NCBI RefSeq assembly: GCF_021568705.1
Contig: NZ_JAKGTH010000008.1
Span: forward strand, 310,001 to 374,000
Direction of reading: 5' to 3'
Source of the DNA: Gillisia lutea
GTDB lineage: Bacteria > Bacteroidota > Bacteroidia > Flavobacteriales > Flavobacteriaceae
Length of the DNA: 64,000 nt
In this document: piece by piece, positions 62,986 through 64,000 of the stretch
Layout: each line of letters begins with the position of its first letter
Position numbering within the stretch: position 1 is the stretch's first letter
The notes under the pieces: generated by a model
The model's database searches: none
The model's input: the letters and a program-made list of their open reading frames with translations, nothing else
Told to the model about the DNA's origin: nothing
Translations under genes and position numbers: made by a program

Positions 62986-64000
62986 TCAAAAATTTAAAGC
63001 TAACCCCATTCTCGCATTTCTTCCACGAGTTCTGAAACGATATAACTCCTGGTACTTCTCATTTGTAATATTACTAATCCCTCCAAATATTTTAAGATGT
63101 GAGTTAACCTGTTGACTTATATAAAAGTCTAACAGGCTATAACTCTTCAAAATCACCTGCTTGTTCTCAAAGGTTGTATTATCAAAATACGTGTCGGTTC
63201 TATCGTCATTATATTGATACGATAAAGAGGTGAAAGTGCTTGTTGTAATTTGGTAACCCAATTCTGCATTAATCTTATGCTTAGGGATGCGTAATGCAAA
63301 TTTCTCATCGGCTTCCGTAAAAGTATAGTTCATTGAAAGATCTAAGTTGTTAATTATCTCAGTATTCATTTCAATTTCCAATCCTTTTGCTGTAAATTCT
63401 TCCTCTATATTTTTATAAGCTGAAATATAGTTTACAGGATCTATTGTAACAAAATCGATATAATTTTCAGACTTCCTGTTGAAGTATACCGCACTTATAT
63501 TTAAATGCAGATTGTTATACTCTAAGCCAACTTCAAAAGTCCTGCTTTCCTCAGGCTTTAATTCTGCATTCCCATAATTAGGATCATATAATTGATATAA
63601 AGACGGGGTGATATATGCTGTACTATAAGAGGTTAAAGCCTTTACATATCCATTTTTAGTAGTATATGTATAGGATGGATTTAAATTATGAACCCAATTT
63701 GTACCGTATTCACTATGAATATTCAATCTTGTTCCGGTATTTAAATTAAAACCTGTTCCAGATATATATACCACATTGAAGTAGGGATCAACAATATCAA
63801 AATCAGCAACCTTATCGCTCACCGTTTGCGTGAAATCGGTTTCACCATATGGAATACTATAACTATTGAAGTCGCTAAAAATACCATTTACACCCAGTAT
63901 AGTATAAAACTTCTCCCCAAAAACATATTTATTATGCGCATCGAAGCTATAGACACGACTATCATATTTACCAGGATAATCTGATTGGGTCTCTCTTTTA
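62986..64000 (-). CDS. TonB-dependent receptor (BtuB-like), C-terminal part, 5' end beyond window
   Basis: The frame stays open from the stop at 62986 to the window end, so the gene continues to the right. About 338 residues of barrel are seen: KYVFGEKFYTILGVNGIFSD, NLNPSYTYTTKNGYVKALTS, then YDPNYGNAELKPEESRTFEV (typical late-barrel block of TonB receptors) and the end GRNARMGLALNF with terminal Phe. The compact strands and the KPEESRTFEVGLEY block resemble the BtuB/vitamin B12 receptor group, but plug and N-terminus are missing here. An internal GTG at 63822 is not the real start. Confidence 0.88.
   Translation of the reverse strand, partial: KRETQSDYPGKYDSRVYSFDAHNKYVFGEKFYTILGVNGIFSDFNSYSIPYGETDFTQTVSDKVADFDIVDPYFNVVYISGTGFNLNTGTRLNIHSEYGTNWVHNLNPSYTYTTKNGYVKALTSYSTAYITPSLYQLYDPNYGNAELKPEESRTFEVGLEYNNLHLNISAVYFNRKSENYIDFVTIDPVNYISAYKNIEEEFTAKGLEIEMNTEIINNLDLSMNYTFTEADEKFALRIPKHKINAELGYQITTSTFTSLSYQYNDDRTDTYFDNTTFENKQVILKSYSLLDFYISQQVNSHLKIFGGISNITNEKYQELYRFRTRGRNARMGLALNF

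Overview
The window is a gene-dense, AT-rich chromosome segment from a member of the Flavobacteriaceae (Bacteroidota). The evidence is: SusC/SusD pairs and TonB-dependent receptors with a carboxypeptidase-like N-terminal domain, a hybrid two-component system, a type IX secretion sorting domain, BatA-like protein, families largely confined to Bacteroidota (DUF4290, DUF4252, DUF6146, DUF6787, TIGR02757), absence of clear Shine-Dalgarno sequences, and promoters of the TTTG-N(17-23)-TAnnTTTG type. A Gramella/Salegentibacter/Zunongwangia-like organism fits, but the genus cannot be fixed from the sequence alone.

Layout. 1-2.7 kb: truncated parE and the GTPase ychF (both minus). 3.0-12.4 kb: a TonB-dependent receptor, a short substrate-binding-like lipoprotein paired with a CDF transporter, a secreted coiled-coil protein, a small T9SS cargo, a luciferase-like flavin monooxygenase, a GNAT acetyltransferase and a carboxypeptidase-like-domain protein. 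12.4-16.2 kb: dicluster ferredoxin divergent from a LuxC-like acyl-CoA reductase, then serC-serA of serine biosynthesis. 16.3-20.4 kb: DUF937, three small proteins, and a second TonB receptor preceded by a His/Cys-rich membrane-anchored protein. 20.4-21.9 kb (minus): msrA, folE and a small membrane protein. 22.2-30.4 kb (plus): LolD-like ATPase, TIGR02757 protein, two tandem GAF histidine kinases, BatA-like protein overlapping a dihydroorotase homologue that has lost its metal ligands, DUF4870 protein and an esterase. 30.4-41.6 kb: MBL hydrolase, a conserved uncharacterised protein, murA (with the Cys-to-Asp active site), DUF4290, DUF493, AAA ATPase-recQ-fmt, HU, YqgE, a class IV aminotransferase and a START-like protein. 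41.7 kb: tRNA with CAT anticodon, with a well-formed promoter and terminator.

42.1-56.5 kb is a polysaccharide utilisation locus, most likely for (acetyl)xylan: a hybrid two-component sensor/regulator on plus, facing an operon on minus of SusC, SusD, a TIG-domain surface glycan-binding protein and a GH10 xylanase lipoprotein with CBM-like modules nested in its catalytic domain; a CE4 polysaccharide deacetylase with its own promoter lies upstream. The model is: surface xylanase and binding proteins cut and hold xylan, SusCD imports oligomers, the deacetylase may strip acetyl groups, and the periplasmic sensor turns the operon on.

57.1-64 kb: sirtuin, purB, an ECF sigma factor operon with a membrane protein and two DUF4252 proteins, an S41 protease lipoprotein, and the C-terminal part of another TonB receptor cut by the window end. 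No insertion sequence, prophage, CRISPR array or rRNA was seen. The items most worth a second look are the missing canonical start codon of the hybrid sensor, the metal-ligand-free dihydroorotase, the His/Cys-rich partner of the second TonB receptor, the half-size binding protein with its atypical CDF transporter, and the sigma-factor/DUF4252 operon.
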